Source: Cyclobacteriaceae bacterium
GTDB taxonomy: Bacteria; Bacteroidota; Bacteroidia; Cytophagales; Cyclobacteriaceae
Assembly: GCA_025808415.1 (NCBI GenBank)
Contig: CP075525.1
Location: 2,961,501 to 3,025,500, forward strand
Direction of reading: 5' to 3'
Length of the DNA: 64,000 nucleotides
Shown here: positions 37,176 through 46,732 of the stretch, piece by piece
Layout of the letters: each line of letters begins with the position of its first letter
Numbering within the stretch: position 1 is the first letter of the stretch
The notes under the pieces: model-generated
Seen by the model: the letters and a program-made list of their open reading frames with translations, nothing else
The model's database searches: none
Told to the model about the DNA's origin: nothing
Position numbers and translations under genes: made by a program

Positions 37176-38678
37176 TTAGTTGAGGGTGGCGTTACTTCCT
37201 TTGTTCGGTAGTATAATTTCGAAAGTAGTACCACTGCCCAATTGAGAGGTTACTGAAATAGTACCGCCTAGTTTCTCAACAGCCCCTTTAACAATATACA
37301 AACCCAGGCCTGAACCCTTACTGTCGGCTGATGCCCTGAAAAACATTTTGAAAACCTTATCCAGGTATTCTTCACTAATGCCAATGCCGTTATCGGTAAA
37401 CTTGATAGTTGCTTGCTTATAACCGGATTCAATTTGAATACGAATAAACGAATCCTCCTTCCACGGATCGCGGTACCTTACGGCATTGGAAAGGATATTG
37501 TTGAAAACAATCATTAACCGGCTATGGTCAGAATAGAACGGAGCAGCAACTCGAATTTCGCGAATGCTCCTCACCTGATTGGCACCTTCCATAAATTTTA
37601 ATGAGTCAATAGACTCCTGAAGGATAGCTTCAAAATCAATTTCCTTAGCCAAAACCTCCATTCTGGAGTTGCGGGAATAGTGAATGATGTCGGTAATGAA
37701 ATTATCGAGTTTATAAATACTCTGCTCAATCAACTGAAGATACTTTTCTGTATTGCTCGGATCGTTGTCCACCTTAATCATGTTAACCAATCCTTTCACG
37801 GACATTAATGGAGCCCTTAGGTCGTGAGAGGCACTGTATACGAAACGGTCCAGTTCGCTGTTGATGCGCGAAAGTTCTTCATTTTGTGCAAGCAGCATGT
37901 TCTCTGCTTTCTTTTGTTGGGTAATATCGCGTGAATACACGGTTAAACCTGTAACCATTCCATCTTCAACAATGGGATAGGTTTTAATTTCAAAGGTCCT
38001 GAGTTCCTGATCAATTGAATACGTATCTATATATTTTCCGAACCTGCCTTTCAAACCACTTTCGTAACGCTCTTTCCAGGCACGTTTCAGTTGTTCCATA
38101 TTTCCAGGAAGTAACTCAAGGATATTTTTTCCGCGTTCAAGCCGGATGCCAAAAGCTTTTTTGTATTGTTTGAAAAACTCCTTATTAAAATCAATCAACT
38201 CAAAACGGGTATTGACTAACCAAATGCTGTTATCGACTGTATTGATGATCGACCGCAGGTTGGCTTCGTTGCGGATAATCCTTTCCTGGTATGCCTTGCG
38301 GATGGTTATGTCGCGGCTAAAAACAGAAACAAAGTTTTGTCCCCTGTAAAAAACCGGTTTGTAATAGATTTCCCAATAATGCTTCCGGTTATCAACTTCA
38401 AAAATATCTTCAACCTTAAACGAATTGCCCTTCATGGCACGTTCACAGCGTTTTCGCCATTCGGTTGCGAGGGTTGGGTTAACCCCCATCATTGCATTGA
38501 TTATAGAAGTGCCCGGTTTTAAATCAAGGCCATAGTTTTCAAGAAAAATCCAGTAAAAGCCAGGATTAAGGGATATTACCTCAAAATACTGGTTTACAAA
38601 GAGAATATTTGCATCCGCATCTTCGATAATGCTGGTAAAAACTTCATTCAATACATTTGATTCCAACTGTTCTGTCAT
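37176..38678 (-). CDS. PAS-domain sensor histidine kinase
   Basis: A 500-residue soluble kinase with two PAS domains (about residues 10-120 and 145-255), each ending in a PAC-type SRDIT segment, then a HisKA domain with SASHDLRAPL (phosphorylated His285) and a HATPase with NILSNAVRYRD (N box), FTDNGIGIS (G1) and GSGLGLYIVKGAVEKLGG (G2). No membrane segment or receiver domain is present, so it senses an internal signal. The ATG at 38678 starts right before MTEQLESN. No response regulator gene is adjacent; it may be an orphan. Confidence 0.92.
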   Translation of the reverse strand: MTEQLESNVLNEVFTSIIEDADANILFVNQYFEVISLNPGFYWIFLENYGLDLKPGTSIINAMMGVNPTLATEWRKRCERAMKGNSFKVEDIFEVDNRKHYWEIYYKPVFYRGQNFVSVFSRDITIRKAYQERIIRNEANLRSIINTVDNSIWLVNTRFELIDFNKEFFKQYKKAFGIRLERGKNILELLPGNMEQLKRAWKERYESGLKGRFGKYIDTYSIDQELRTFEIKTYPIVEDGMVTGLTVYSRDITQQKKAENMLLAQNEELSRINSELDRFVYSASHDLRAPLMSVKGLVNMIKVDNDPSNTEKYLQLIEQSIYKLDNFITDIIHYSRNSRMEVLAKEIDFEAILQESIDSLKFMEGANQVRSIREIRVAAPFYSDHSRLMIVFNNILSNAVRYRDPWKEDSFIRIQIESGYKQATIKFTDNGIGISEEYLDKVFKMFFRASADSKGSGLGLYIVKGAVEKLGGTISVTSQLGSGTTFEIILPNKGSNATLN

Positions 38679-38827
38679 AGTCCGCACTTCATGCTTTGCT
38701 GATTCTACGGCAAAGCCTTGTCGGTGTACGAAAACCCGACCCAAAATGTTTGGGAAAGGTCAAATGGATGACAACTTTCGGGTTTAGGTTGCCCCCGTAA
38801 ATACATCAGATTTTTTTGAAACCCGGG

Positions 38828-38858
38828 TTTGCAATTAAGGCTTGTGGGGCTATCTTTG
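38828..38858 (+). promoter_or_regulatory. Bacteroidota-type promoter of tRNA-Glu
   Basis: TTTG at 38828-38831 and TATCTTTG at 38851-38858 with exactly 19 bases between match the Bacteroidota housekeeping sigma consensus (TTTG-N19-TAnnTTTG). The expected transcription start near 38865 is about a dozen bases before the mature tRNA. This is the best promoter match in the window. Confidence 0.8.
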
Positions 38859-38876
38859 CGACACTTTTTTAAAGAC

Positions 38877-38948
38877 GGTCCGTTCGTCTAGGGGTTAGGA
38901 CACCAGATTTTCATTCTGGTAACACGGGTTCGATTCCCGTACGGACTA
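38877..38948 (+). tRNA. tRNA-Glu (anticodon TTC)
   Basis: A 72-nt cloverleaf. The acceptor is GGTCCGT/ACGGACT, the D arm contains GTCTAGGGGTTAGGAC, the anticodon stem CCAGA/TCTGG encloses TTTTCAT (anticodon TTC), and the T arm is ACGGG-TTCGATT-CCCGT. The discriminator is A and CCA is not encoded. A consensus promoter lies upstream and a hairpin terminator directly downstream, so it is a single-gene unit. Confidence 0.97.
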
Positions 38949-38954
38949 CAAAAT

Positions 38955-38981
38955 AACCGCTGGAGATCAGCGGTTTTTTTG
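38955..38981 (+). terminator. Rho-independent terminator after tRNA-Glu
   Basis: AACCGCTG, a 5-base loop and CAGCGGTT, followed by a run of T. The 8-bp stem and T tract are seen directly, 6 bases after the tRNA. Confidence 0.88.
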
Positions 38982-38984
38982 TTT

Positions 38985-39407
38985 CTACTCCATGGGTAAA
39001 TTCCGAAGCATAAAATCGCGGATGTTACCTCCCATAATCTTGTCAATCTCCTGCATGTTAAACCCCTGCTTTTGTAAAGCTATTACCATGTTGGGCAGCC
39101 CTGCCACATCAAAATGTGTGCAAATGGCACCATCAAAATCAGACCCCAGCCCCACCTTATCCACACCAATTTTGTCGGCTACGTACCTGATGCTACGCGC
39201 AGTGGCCTCAGCATCGGTGCCGCAAACAGCAGTTTCCCACAAGCCAATACCTACCAAACCGTTTCGTTTTCCGATTTCCTCCAGGTGCCTGTCGGATAGG
39301 TTGCGTTGATTGTCACATTCGCCCTTAAAACCGGTGTGCGAAACAATAACCGGACGGGTCGATAGCCGGAGAACATCATCAATGGTTTCAATTGATCTTG
39401 AATTCAT
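38985..39407 (-). pseudogene. C-terminal remnant of an M19 membrane dipeptidase
   Basis: A 140-residue frame matching only the last part of peptidase M19 (renal dipeptidase family): TIDDVLRLSTRPVIVSHTGFKG, RNLSDRHLEEIGKRNGLVGIG, VGLGSDFDGA and the GGNIRDFMLRNLP end. A complete enzyme has about 350-400 residues, so roughly the first 200, with the HxD metal ligands and the bridging Glu, are missing. The reading frame overlaps the end of the bestrophin-like gene by 20 bases. It is most simply the end left after a deletion. Confidence 0.7.
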
Positions 39408-40179
39408 TTAACCGGATATCATCAATACCGTTTTGATCAAATGGATTTTCAAGTTGCTCCTGAACATTATAAAGCGAGATCAGGATAAACGTAGAGAACA
39501 TGGATAACGTGTACAATATCCATGAACTATTGTTCGAAATACCTTCGTGCAGCCTGTTGTACAGAGCGGGCGTATAGATTACGGGATAGATGTAGATAAA
39601 AATCAAACAATATGCCCGTATGGATATGGGTGTGCGATGGTGCTTAATGGCCACCACATTCTCCATGCCCTGATAAACATCCTTCATTGACCGATAGATC
39701 TTCAGGGCGGTGGCGTTACCAATGTGATCGGAATTTCCACGAATAAACCGGGCAACTTTCGCAGCCTCCTCCTCCACCTTTTCGCGTGAGCAACCATCTC
39801 CCAAAAAGCTGATCAGGTAATCGGCTATGTTACGAATCGTAAGCCTGATTCCTTCTTTTCCTTCCGGATCAATTTTTCGGTTCTCCTGAAAACAGGCATC
39901 CACGGTTATCAATCCAGCCTTGAAGCGCGAAAGATGCTCCAATGCCTTTTCCCTCCTTCGGAACGCACTTCGAATGGTGAATACCAGCGGGAAAATGATG
40001 GCGATACTGATCATGGCCAAATCGAAGTTGTATTGAAAGTTATACGCTAATGTAACGTAGCTGACCGCAGCAGCCAGGCCAACAGCCAGTCCGGTTCGGG
40101 CATTAATAATAGAGAGGTATTTATTCACACGTTTGAAATTAAAAGGCATTAAATATAACCTATAATTCCTGCGCAGCAC
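39388..40179 (-). CDS. Bestrophin-like multi-pass membrane protein
   Basis: A 263-residue protein with two N-terminal helices (about 30-72), a helical cytoplasmic portion and two C-terminal helices (about 185-240). The end, VQEQLENPFDQNGIDDIRLNEF, resembles the ENPFGxDxNDLPLD tail of bestrophin/RFP-TM channels, and the overall arrangement is the same as in the clearer bestrophin at 51622. The N-terminal family motif is weak, so the assignment is tentative. If right, it is an anion channel in the inner membrane. Confidence 0.5.
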   Translation of the reverse strand: MLRRNYRLYLMPFNFKRVNKYLSIINARTGLAVGLAAAVSYVTLAYNFQYNFDLAMISIAIIFPLVFTIRSAFRRREKALEHLSRFKAGLITVDACFQENRKIDPEGKEGIRLTIRNIADYLISFLGDGCSREKVEEEAAKVARFIRGNSDHIGNATALKIYRSMKDVYQGMENVVAIKHHRTPISIRAYCLIFIYIYPVIYTPALYNRLHEGISNNSSWILYTLSMFSTFILISLYNVQEQLENPFDQNGIDDIRLNEFKIN

Positions 40180-40222
40180 CAGTTTACCGGTCTTTGGCCC
40201 GTGGGAATTTATCTTTCCAAAC

Positions 40223-40253
40223 CTTGGTTTTAAAGCATCAACCTTTAATTTTG
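40223..40253 (+). promoter_or_regulatory. Probable promoter of gap
   Basis: CTTG at 40223-40226, 19 bases, then TAATTTTG at 40246-40253. The -7 box fits TAnnTTTG exactly and the -33 box has one mismatch. Transcription would start about 30 bases before the gap ATG at 40291. Confidence 0.6.
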
Positions 40254-40278
40254 TCGCCTTCTGAAACGCTTACTTTAA

Positions 40279-41292
<1,014 letters not shown>

Positions 41293-41311
41293 CCCGCTTC
41301 CCAAGCATTAT

Positions 41312-41339
41312 AAAGGCTTCAGAAATGAAGCCTTTTTCT
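41312..41339 (+). terminator. Rho-independent terminator after gap
   Basis: AAAGGCTTCA, loop GAAA, TGAAGCCTTT followed by further T residues; 10-bp stem with a GNRA loop, 20 bases after the gap stop. The A tract on the other side may let it also serve the convergent barrel gene. Confidence 0.85.
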
Positions 41340-41350
41340 TTTCACACCCA

Positions 41351-42067
41351 TCAACGTTTAGTGATTTTATAACCAATCATTATTCCTCCGGAAGCAAAAG
41401 TTTTACCATCAGAGCCATCCTTCAAAATTTCTTTAATGGCTTTAAAATAAAATGCTTGTATGTTAAGCCCTTTCGGAAAACGATAACCTGCAGTAATCTT
41501 TCCGCCAGATGCAATAGCATCAATCAACTCAGCTTTATTCATACGGTTTTCCTGATTTGGCCGACCTGTGCCAAAATCAAAATCTGCTGTACTGCCAATA
41601 TTAAAACTGGTTGATAGCCCAGCATTAAAATACAAACCCGATGCAAACGAATACCGGGCCATTAAAGGCATTTCCAAATAGTTTAATTGTAGTCTTCTTC
41701 CGTCTGCCGATATGGTCTTCACATCAAAATTGTAGCGCCAGAAGGAAAGTCCCGTCTGAAACCCAAATCCGGATTTACGCAGCGACACTTCAATTGCTGC
41801 CATTGGAGAAATACTACCGCTTACATCATCAATGGTATTGCTTTGGATACTAACCTGCCCTGATGCTGCACCTGCAAACAAATCAACATCAAACTGATTG
41901 GTAAAAGCTTTACTGGGTTTCTCTTTTCCAAATAAAGTTGGTGTTTCTTTTCCGGATGCCAGGTATGAATAAACTAAACGTTGTGTATTCTTTTGAGCAA
42001 GTTGAGCTGTGCAAGCGTGCTTAGAGTACAGACATATACTCAAAGAAAGTAAGAAGGCAGCTTTCAT
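41351..42067 (-). CDS. Outer-membrane beta-barrel protein (PorT-like)
   Basis: A 238-residue protein with an N-terminal signal sequence (about 1-22, SLSICLYSKHACTAQ). The body has barrel strands typical of the small PorT/OMP_b-brl_2 group: FDVDLFAGAASGQVSIQS, AAIEVSLRKSGFGFQTGLSFW, LEMPLMARYSFASGLYFNAGLSTSFNIG in pieces, and GGIMIGYKITKR at the end. The ligand or role is unknown. It ends 59 bases from gap, with which it converges. Confidence 0.75.
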   Translation of the reverse strand: MKAAFLLSLSICLYSKHACTAQLAQKNTQRLVYSYLASGKETPTLFGKEKPSKAFTNQFDVDLFAGAASGQVSIQSNTIDDVSGSISPMAAIEVSLRKSGFGFQTGLSFWRYNFDVKTISADGRRLQLNYLEMPLMARYSFASGLYFNAGLSTSFNIGSTADFDFGTGRPNQENRMNKAELIDAIASGGKITAGYRFPKGLNIQAFYFKAIKEILKDGSDGKTFASGGIMIGYKITKR

Positions 42068-42296
42068 AGGATAGTATTTGGAATAAATATACCCTGAATA
42101 GTGAACTCTTGAAAGACTTTCCTGATAGAGTGAGTTTTCCGAAAGGTAATCTGAAACCTTTCACGATTTTATGCCCAATGTGCCACCATACTAATCCTGT
42201 AGTTAAACTCATTATTAAGGAACAAAAACCCATTTTTCCAGCGGACTATTTGCAGGCTTTTTACGTTTTACCCAAAATAGGTAGTAACTTCATACT

Positions 42297-43484
42297 ATGG
42301 CCGATTTTTACCAGCTATTAGGGATTGACCGCTCAGCCACTTCAACCGAACTACGGGCTGCCTATAAAAAACTGGCCTTTCAATACCACCCCGACCTGAA
42401 TCCGGGAAATCCGCAGGCCGAAGAAATGTTCAAGGCGATCAACGAGGCCTATCATACCCTTTCCGACCCGCTAAAAAAATCGCGCTACGATGCCCGGCTT
42501 AATGCCTACCAGTCCTATTCCGACCATACCGAAAGTTATTGGCGAGATGTTCAGCGGCAACGCTATCAACGCTGGAAAGCCAGTCAAGCATCACGCTATA
42601 CGTTCGATAAGGAATATTTCCGGATACAAGGCCTGGCTTTTCTTACGTTTTTAATTATTGCCGGCATTTGCTTCGGCATTGTGCATACCATTTCGTATGT
42701 GCATGAAAAGCGCCTGGCCGAATTGGATGAACGGAACAAAGCTTTGGTTACCGAAGTTTTTTCACTTTTCCATACCGGGCAGGTTGATCAGGCCTTTAAG
42801 ATGATCAACTCCCTTCGTGAACAACAACCGGTTGAATTCAGGTTTTATGCTGCACACGACAGCTTGTTAAACACGGTGCGGTTAAAAGCCGATCATGAGT
42901 TTAATGAAAAGCATTTTCCCGAATCGTTACACTTCCTCGAAATCCTGAAAAAACAGGAAACCCCTGTACGCATGGAAACGCTTCGTAAACTGGCTATCTG
43001 TGAGTACAACCTGGGTGACTATGCACAGGCCATCCAATCGCTTAAACATATTTATAGCCAGCAACCGTGGAACCTGGAAGCCCTTTATCAGATTGCCATC
43101 ATAAATCTTGATAATCTTAATAATAACGAAGAGGCCTTAACCTATTTCACATTAGGGAAAGATATCTTTAAAAAAAATCAAACCAGTATATACGGCAAAG
43201 CATTTGAAATTGTGATGGATCCACGCGATGCACCAGATATTTATTATCACATTTTTGAAGGACGCGCCCGTGCCAACTTAAACCTCAAAAACTACCGCGA
43301 GGCCGAAACGGATTGCAATTGGGCAATTTTTCTACGGTCGGAAAATGCCAACGGTTATAAGCTAAGGGTAATTGCAAAAGTCAATCAGAACATAACCCGT
43401 GGTGTATGCAACGATTTAGCCATGGCCGTTAAGTTGGGTGCTGCCGATGCCGGGGCCCTCAAAAGAAAGTACTGCCCGAAATAA
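42297..43484 (+). CDS. Membrane J-domain protein with TPR repeats
   Basis: A 395-residue protein starting with a J domain (about residues 3-67) with the HPD motif at 31-33, then a membrane helix (about 110-132), and a large C-terminal region with TPR-like helical pairs (about 150-380; for example YKLAICEYNLGDYAQAIQSL-like and ARANLNLKNYREAETDCNWAI). J domains stimulate DnaK ATPase; here the activity would be at the membrane. The TerB-like gene begins 14 bases downstream and is likely cotranscribed. Confidence 0.85.
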   Translation: MADFYQLLGIDRSATSTELRAAYKKLAFQYHPDLNPGNPQAEEMFKAINEAYHTLSDPLKKSRYDARLNAYQSYSDHTESYWRDVQRQRYQRWKASQASRYTFDKEYFRIQGLAFLTFLIIAGICFGIVHTISYVHEKRLAELDERNKALVTEVFSLFHTGQVDQAFKMINSLREQQPVEFRFYAAHDSLLNTVRLKADHEFNEKHFPESLHFLEILKKQETPVRMETLRKLAICEYNLGDYAQAIQSLKHIYSQQPWNLEALYQIAIINLDNLNNNEEALTYFTLGKDIFKKNQTSIYGKAFEIVMDPRDAPDIYYHIFEGRARANLNLKNYREAETDCNWAIFLRSENANGYKLRVIAKVNQNITRGVCNDLAMAVKLGAADAGALKRKYCPK

Positions 43485-43498
43485 TTAACTTTGCCATC

Positions 43499-43945
43499 AT
43501 GAAAGACCTCCCCCACCCCAACTTTTCCGATGAGCAGCTCAATGCCATTAAGAAGAGTTACTTTAATATCCTTGGTTTTTTCCTGCAACAGGAAACTATT
43601 GAGAGCAGATTTCTACGCTGCCTGCTTAAGTGGGGCATTCAGTTAAACCTACATACCGATGACCTGGTGCGCAGCAACCTTGACCTTAACCAATTAGCAT
43701 TCAACGAACCGCGCGAAAAAATTGAATCGCTATATCACCTGGTGTACCTCATCAACCTGGACAACATTGTTGAAGATGTTGAACTGGAGGTTGCCAGTTT
43801 GTATGCCGAAAAACTTGGCTTTGCACCTGAACTGGTTGGCGAACTATTCAAGTCCATAGCCACTGTGGCCTACGACCAGGATTATCCCCGTAATCTTCAG
43901 AAAGAGATTGAGGATTTTATGAAGCTTTATACCGCAAATTCATAG
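43499..43945 (+). CDS. TerB-like helical protein
   Basis: A 148-residue soluble protein, all-helical in appearance. EKIESLYHLVYLINLDNIVEDVELEVASLY in two parts (about residues 79-108) resembles the acidic metal-binding helix pair of TerB/DjlA-N domains, in which a repeated D/E pattern follows a hydrophobic helix. No transmembrane segment. It follows the J-domain gene closely; in DjlA a TerB-like and a J domain occur in one protein, so these two may work together. Recognition is at fold level only. Confidence 0.5.
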   Translation: MKDLPHPNFSDEQLNAIKKSYFNILGFFLQQETIESRFLRCLLKWGIQLNLHTDDLVRSNLDLNQLAFNEPREKIESLYHLVYLINLDNIVEDVELEVASLYAEKLGFAPELVGELFKSIATVAYDQDYPRNLQKEIEDFMKLYTANS

Positions 43946-44212
43946 TTCAGCCATGTAAGGCAAACATTGATTTTTTACAGTTTCTGTAACGGTAAAAAAA
44001 ATGAGAAGCCCTTTAATTTACCTTCGTTAATGGTTTTGGGGTAATTCGGCATCCCCTTCCATCATTCTTCAGGATTGAACTTTCCATAGGTCGCTGCTGA
44101 ACAATCCAACCAAATTTAAAACCAATGTAGGGTTTAAAGCTCCATTTAAAATTCCAACAGCCGCACGATGATCAAATTTGCATCATAGAATACTTCGAGA
44201 TCGAAACAAGGT

Positions 44213-44533
44213 ATGATGAAAGAAATGGATTATAGGGAGATTGCCAACGGGCAGATTGCCTCGCGCTTTAAACAAATGGTTGTACTGATCGTGCTCATCC
44301 TTATCGGGATACTGATCTCAAGTTCCCTACAGGCCCAAACGCCCAGGCACAGGGTCTACAAATCAAAAGCCGAGTGTAACATTTTACACAAAAAACGCAC
44401 AAAAAAGGATAACCAAAGGGTAGTAGTTACTGCAAAAAAGACCAAATACAGGCCTATGGCCGAGATGGAAGCCCCTGCCCTTTCGCGGGCCGGAAACCGG
44501 AATGAACGGGAAAATAAGGCGATCAATCGCTAA
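44213..44533 (+). CDS. Hypothetical basic protein with membrane/signal segment
   Basis: A 106-residue protein without a recognised family. A hydrophobic segment (about residues 23-42, VVLIVLILIGILISSSLQAQ) looks like a late signal peptide with an AQ cleavage site, leaving a strongly basic 60-residue mature part (many Lys/Arg). Codon use is not odd for the window. It stands alone between the TerB-like gene and a small membrane protein. Confidence 0.5.
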   Translation: MMKEMDYREIANGQIASRFKQMVVLIVLILIGILISSSLQAQTPRHRVYKSKAECNILHKKRTKKDNQRVVVTAKKTKYRPMAEMEAPALSRAGNRNERENKAINR

Positions 44534-44687
44534 AAACGCCTTTAAACTGCACCTTAAGGTAGTAGTATCAACAGCTCAACATCCCAATTGATGCCACAAG
44601 AATACCTGTGTATGTTTTCCGGATAACCCGCCCCCCAGGAACAGATCGTTTTCATCAACTTTATCATGTAAACAACGCACTATACCC
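44534..44687. other. Non-coding stretch before a small membrane protein gene
   Basis: Together with the following small ORF this makes a 367-base gap between larger genes. No convincing frame or RNA structure is seen in these 154 bases; it may hold the promoter for the small gene at 44688, but no good TAnnTTTG box is present. Confidence 0.4.
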
Positions 44688-44807
44688 ATGACAACCCTAA
44701 AAACCATTGGAATAGAAAGCAGGATACTCCATCGCATGAGAAGGGTGATGTTCCTGATTGTTGCCGTTACCGTAAGCATTTTATATACCCTCATCATAAA
44801 TCCTTAA
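44688..44807 (+). CDS. Possible 39-residue single-helix membrane protein
   Basis: An ATG-started frame with a basic, amphipathic head (MTTLKTIGIESRILHRMRRV) and a hydrophobic helix (MFLIVAVTVSILYTLII), ending NP. A strong rho-independent terminator follows at 44842, which supports a transcribed unit here. No family is recognised. Confidence 0.45.
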   Translation: MTTLKTIGIESRILHRMRRVMFLIVAVTVSILYTLIINP

Positions 44808-44841
44808 CCGGATTATAAATCAACCCCACACGTTGCAAAAG

Positions 44842-44871
44842 AGTCCTGGTGAAAATCGCCAGGACTTTTTT
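44842..44871 (+). terminator. Rho-independent terminator
   Basis: AGTCCTGG, an inner loop TGAAAATCG, CCAGGACT and then TTTTT. The 8-bp stem extends by two pairs in the loop. It lies 35 bases after the 39-residue ORF and 30 bases before the aminotransferase start. Confidence 0.85.
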
Positions 44872-44900
44872 GTTGATAAGCCTATGCATAGTTTTAGGGC

Positions 44901-46088
44901 ATGGATTTCAGTGCAGAGATTTTTTTGAACAACCTGGCGCAAACCACCCAACAACCGTACGGAATTTCCATTGAGCGGGCCGAGGGCGTTTATCTGTATG
45001 CCCCTGACGGAAAACGCTATACCGATCTGATTTCCGGAATTGCCGTAAGCAATATCGGGCACCGGCACCCCAGGGTAATTCAAGCCATCAAAAACCAACT
45101 GGACAAACACATGCATGTGATGGTATACGGAGAGTTTATACAAGCTACACCTAACCAATTAGCCGCTAAATTAGCCAGCCTGCTTCCCCCATCACTAAAT
45201 TGTTGTTACTTCGTTAATTCCGGCACAGAAGCCAATGAAGGTGCCCTGAAACTTGCCAAACGTTTTACCGGAAGAACAGAAATTGTTTCATGTAAAAAAT
45301 CGTACCATGGAAGTACGCATGGATCGTTAAGCGTCTCGGGCAATGAAGTGAAAAAATCTGCTTTTCGTCCGCTCCTACCCGATGTTCGCTTTATTGAATT
45401 CAACAACACTGATGATTTGGTTCATATAACTAAACGAACAGCGTGTGTCATTATGGAAACCATACAAGGGGATGCCGGGGTGCGTATTCCTTCAAAAAAT
45501 TATTTGCAAGCCGTTCGGAAACGTTGCGATGAAACTGGTGCATTATTAATCTTGGATGAAATCCAATGCGGCATGGGGCGCACCGGAACGTTATTCGCCT
45601 TTGAGCAGTTTAACATCGTTCCTGATATACTAACACTGGCAAAAGCTTTTGGAGGTGGGCTTCCTATTGGCACTTTTATAGCCGATAAAAAAATAATGGA
45701 ATGCCTTACATCCGATCCTCCGCTGGGCCATATCACAACCTTTGGCGGAAACCCGGTTTGCTGTGCATCGGCACGGGCAACACTTGAAGTGATTGAAAAT
45801 GAAAAACTATTGTCAACGGTTGAAGAAAAAGGCAGGCTAATCGAGCAATTGCTTCAACATCCTGCCATTAAAGAAATCAGGAGGGCCGGACTAATGTTTG
45901 CGATTGATTTTAATACTGCCGAACAGGTGAACCGCATTGTTGAATTTGCCAAAGAAGAAGGTGTGATCTGCTATTGGTTTTTATCACATCCCAATAGCTT
46001 CAGGATCGCGCCTCCCTTAACCATTACCCATGATCAGATCAGGGAAGCCTGTATGGCAATTATAAGGGCGATTGATAAATCTTTGTAG
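44901..46088 (+). CDS. Class III PLP-dependent aminotransferase (ArgD/acetylornithine type)
   Basis: A 395-residue aminotransferase with the class III features: SGTEANEGALKLA (PLP phosphate binding), LILDEIQCGMGRTG with Asp219 binding the pyridine N, and LTLAKAFGGGLP with the Schiff-base Lys248. The sequence is nearest to the acetylornithine/succinylornithine/ornithine aminotransferase group, but the substrate cannot be fixed. No arginine-synthesis genes are close by. It is followed by a convergent hslV gene. Confidence 0.85.
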   Translation: MDFSAEIFLNNLAQTTQQPYGISIERAEGVYLYAPDGKRYTDLISGIAVSNIGHRHPRVIQAIKNQLDKHMHVMVYGEFIQATPNQLAAKLASLLPPSLNCCYFVNSGTEANEGALKLAKRFTGRTEIVSCKKSYHGSTHGSLSVSGNEVKKSAFRPLLPDVRFIEFNNTDDLVHITKRTACVIMETIQGDAGVRIPSKNYLQAVRKRCDETGALLILDEIQCGMGRTGTLFAFEQFNIVPDILTLAKAFGGGLPIGTFIADKKIMECLTSDPPLGHITTFGGNPVCCASARATLEVIENEKLLSTVEEKGRLIEQLLQHPAIKEIRRAGLMFAIDFNTAEQVNRIVEFAKEEGVICYWFLSHPNSFRIAPPLTITHDQIREACMAIIRAIDKSL

Positions 46089-46137
46089 AAGCTCGCATAC
46101 TCATTCGCGAAGACACCAAAGCACACTAAAAAATAGT

Positions 46138-46671
46138 CTAAAGCTTCTCGATGACAAGGTTGTGATTGGTGTAAATGCAGATATCGGCTGCAATATTCAG
46201 GCTCTCCCGTACGATTTCCTCTGCCGATAGATGTGGCGCATGTTTTTTCAACGCCAGGGCTGCAGCCTGTGCATACATGGCGCCCGAACCGATGGCGGCT
46301 ACCTCGTTTTCCGGTTCAAGTACATCGCCTGTGCCTGACAGGATCAATATCTCATCCTTGTTACAGGCTATCATCATGGCCTCAAGCCTGCGCAAGTACC
46401 GATCCATGCGCCAGTCTTTCGCTAATTCTATAGCGGCACGTTTTAAATTACCTCCGTAGGCGTTAAGTTTTTCCTCAAAGCGGTCGAGTAAGGTAAAGGC
46501 ATCGGCTGTTGAGCCTGCAAACCCAGTAACCACTTTGCCATCATGGAGTTTTCGGATTTTCTTCACATTTCCTTTAGCCACATAATTGTTCATGGTGGCT
46601 TGCCCATCGGCACCAATAGAAACATGACCATTGTGCTTAATGGCCAGTACGGTTGTTGATTTTACTTTCAT
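46138..46671 (-). CDS. hslV: HslV (ClpQ) protease subunit
   Basis: A 177-residue N-terminal-nucleophile protease: [22 protein letters not shown] at the N-terminus in two parts, [39 protein letters not shown] and ICIYTNHNL at the end, all standard HslV blocks. The likely catalytic Thr is residue 6, so a five-residue propeptide (MKVKS) must be removed, unlike the E. coli form where only Met precedes it. HslV needs the HslU ATPase to unfold substrates; no hslU gene is in this window. Confidence 0.95.
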   Translation of the reverse strand: MKVKSTTVLAIKHNGHVSIGADGQATMNNYVAKGNVKKIRKLHDGKVVTGFAGSTADAFTLLDRFEEKLNAYGGNLKRAAIELAKDWRMDRYLRRLEAMMIACNKDEILILSGTGDVLEPENEVAAIGSGAMYAQAAALALKKHAPHLSAEEIVRESLNIAADICIYTNHNLVIEKL

Positions 46672-46683
46672 GAGAATAAGAAA

Positions 46684-46716
46684 AGTCCTCCTACGACTTA
46701 AAGTCGTAGGAGGACT
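46684..46716 (-). terminator. Perfect 16-bp inverted repeat, terminator downstream of the PDH E2 gene
   Basis: AGTCCTCCTACGACTT, one base, AAGTCGTAGGAGGACT; on the minus strand it is followed by TTTTC. It lies 17 bases after the E2 stop and 13 bases before the hslV ATG, and would end E2 transcription. The arms are perfectly complementary, which is unusually strong for this genome. Confidence 0.75.
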
Positions 46717-46732
46717 AAATATGACTGAATGA

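Noticed and set aside
42109..42321. A 70-residue plus-strand frame with a CPMC segment before the J-domain gene
   Set aside because: It overlaps the start of the J-domain gene in another frame, has no usual start context and no second Cys pair; judged to be chance.
43486..43493. TAACTTTG box just before the TerB-like gene
   Set aside because: It is 5 bases from the ATG with no -33 box; more likely chance, as the gene can be read through from the J-domain gene.
43946..44212. A 267-base gap after the TerB-like gene
   Set aside because: No frame, RNA structure or good promoter was found; only a weak TTACAG/CTGTAA pairing near 43977.
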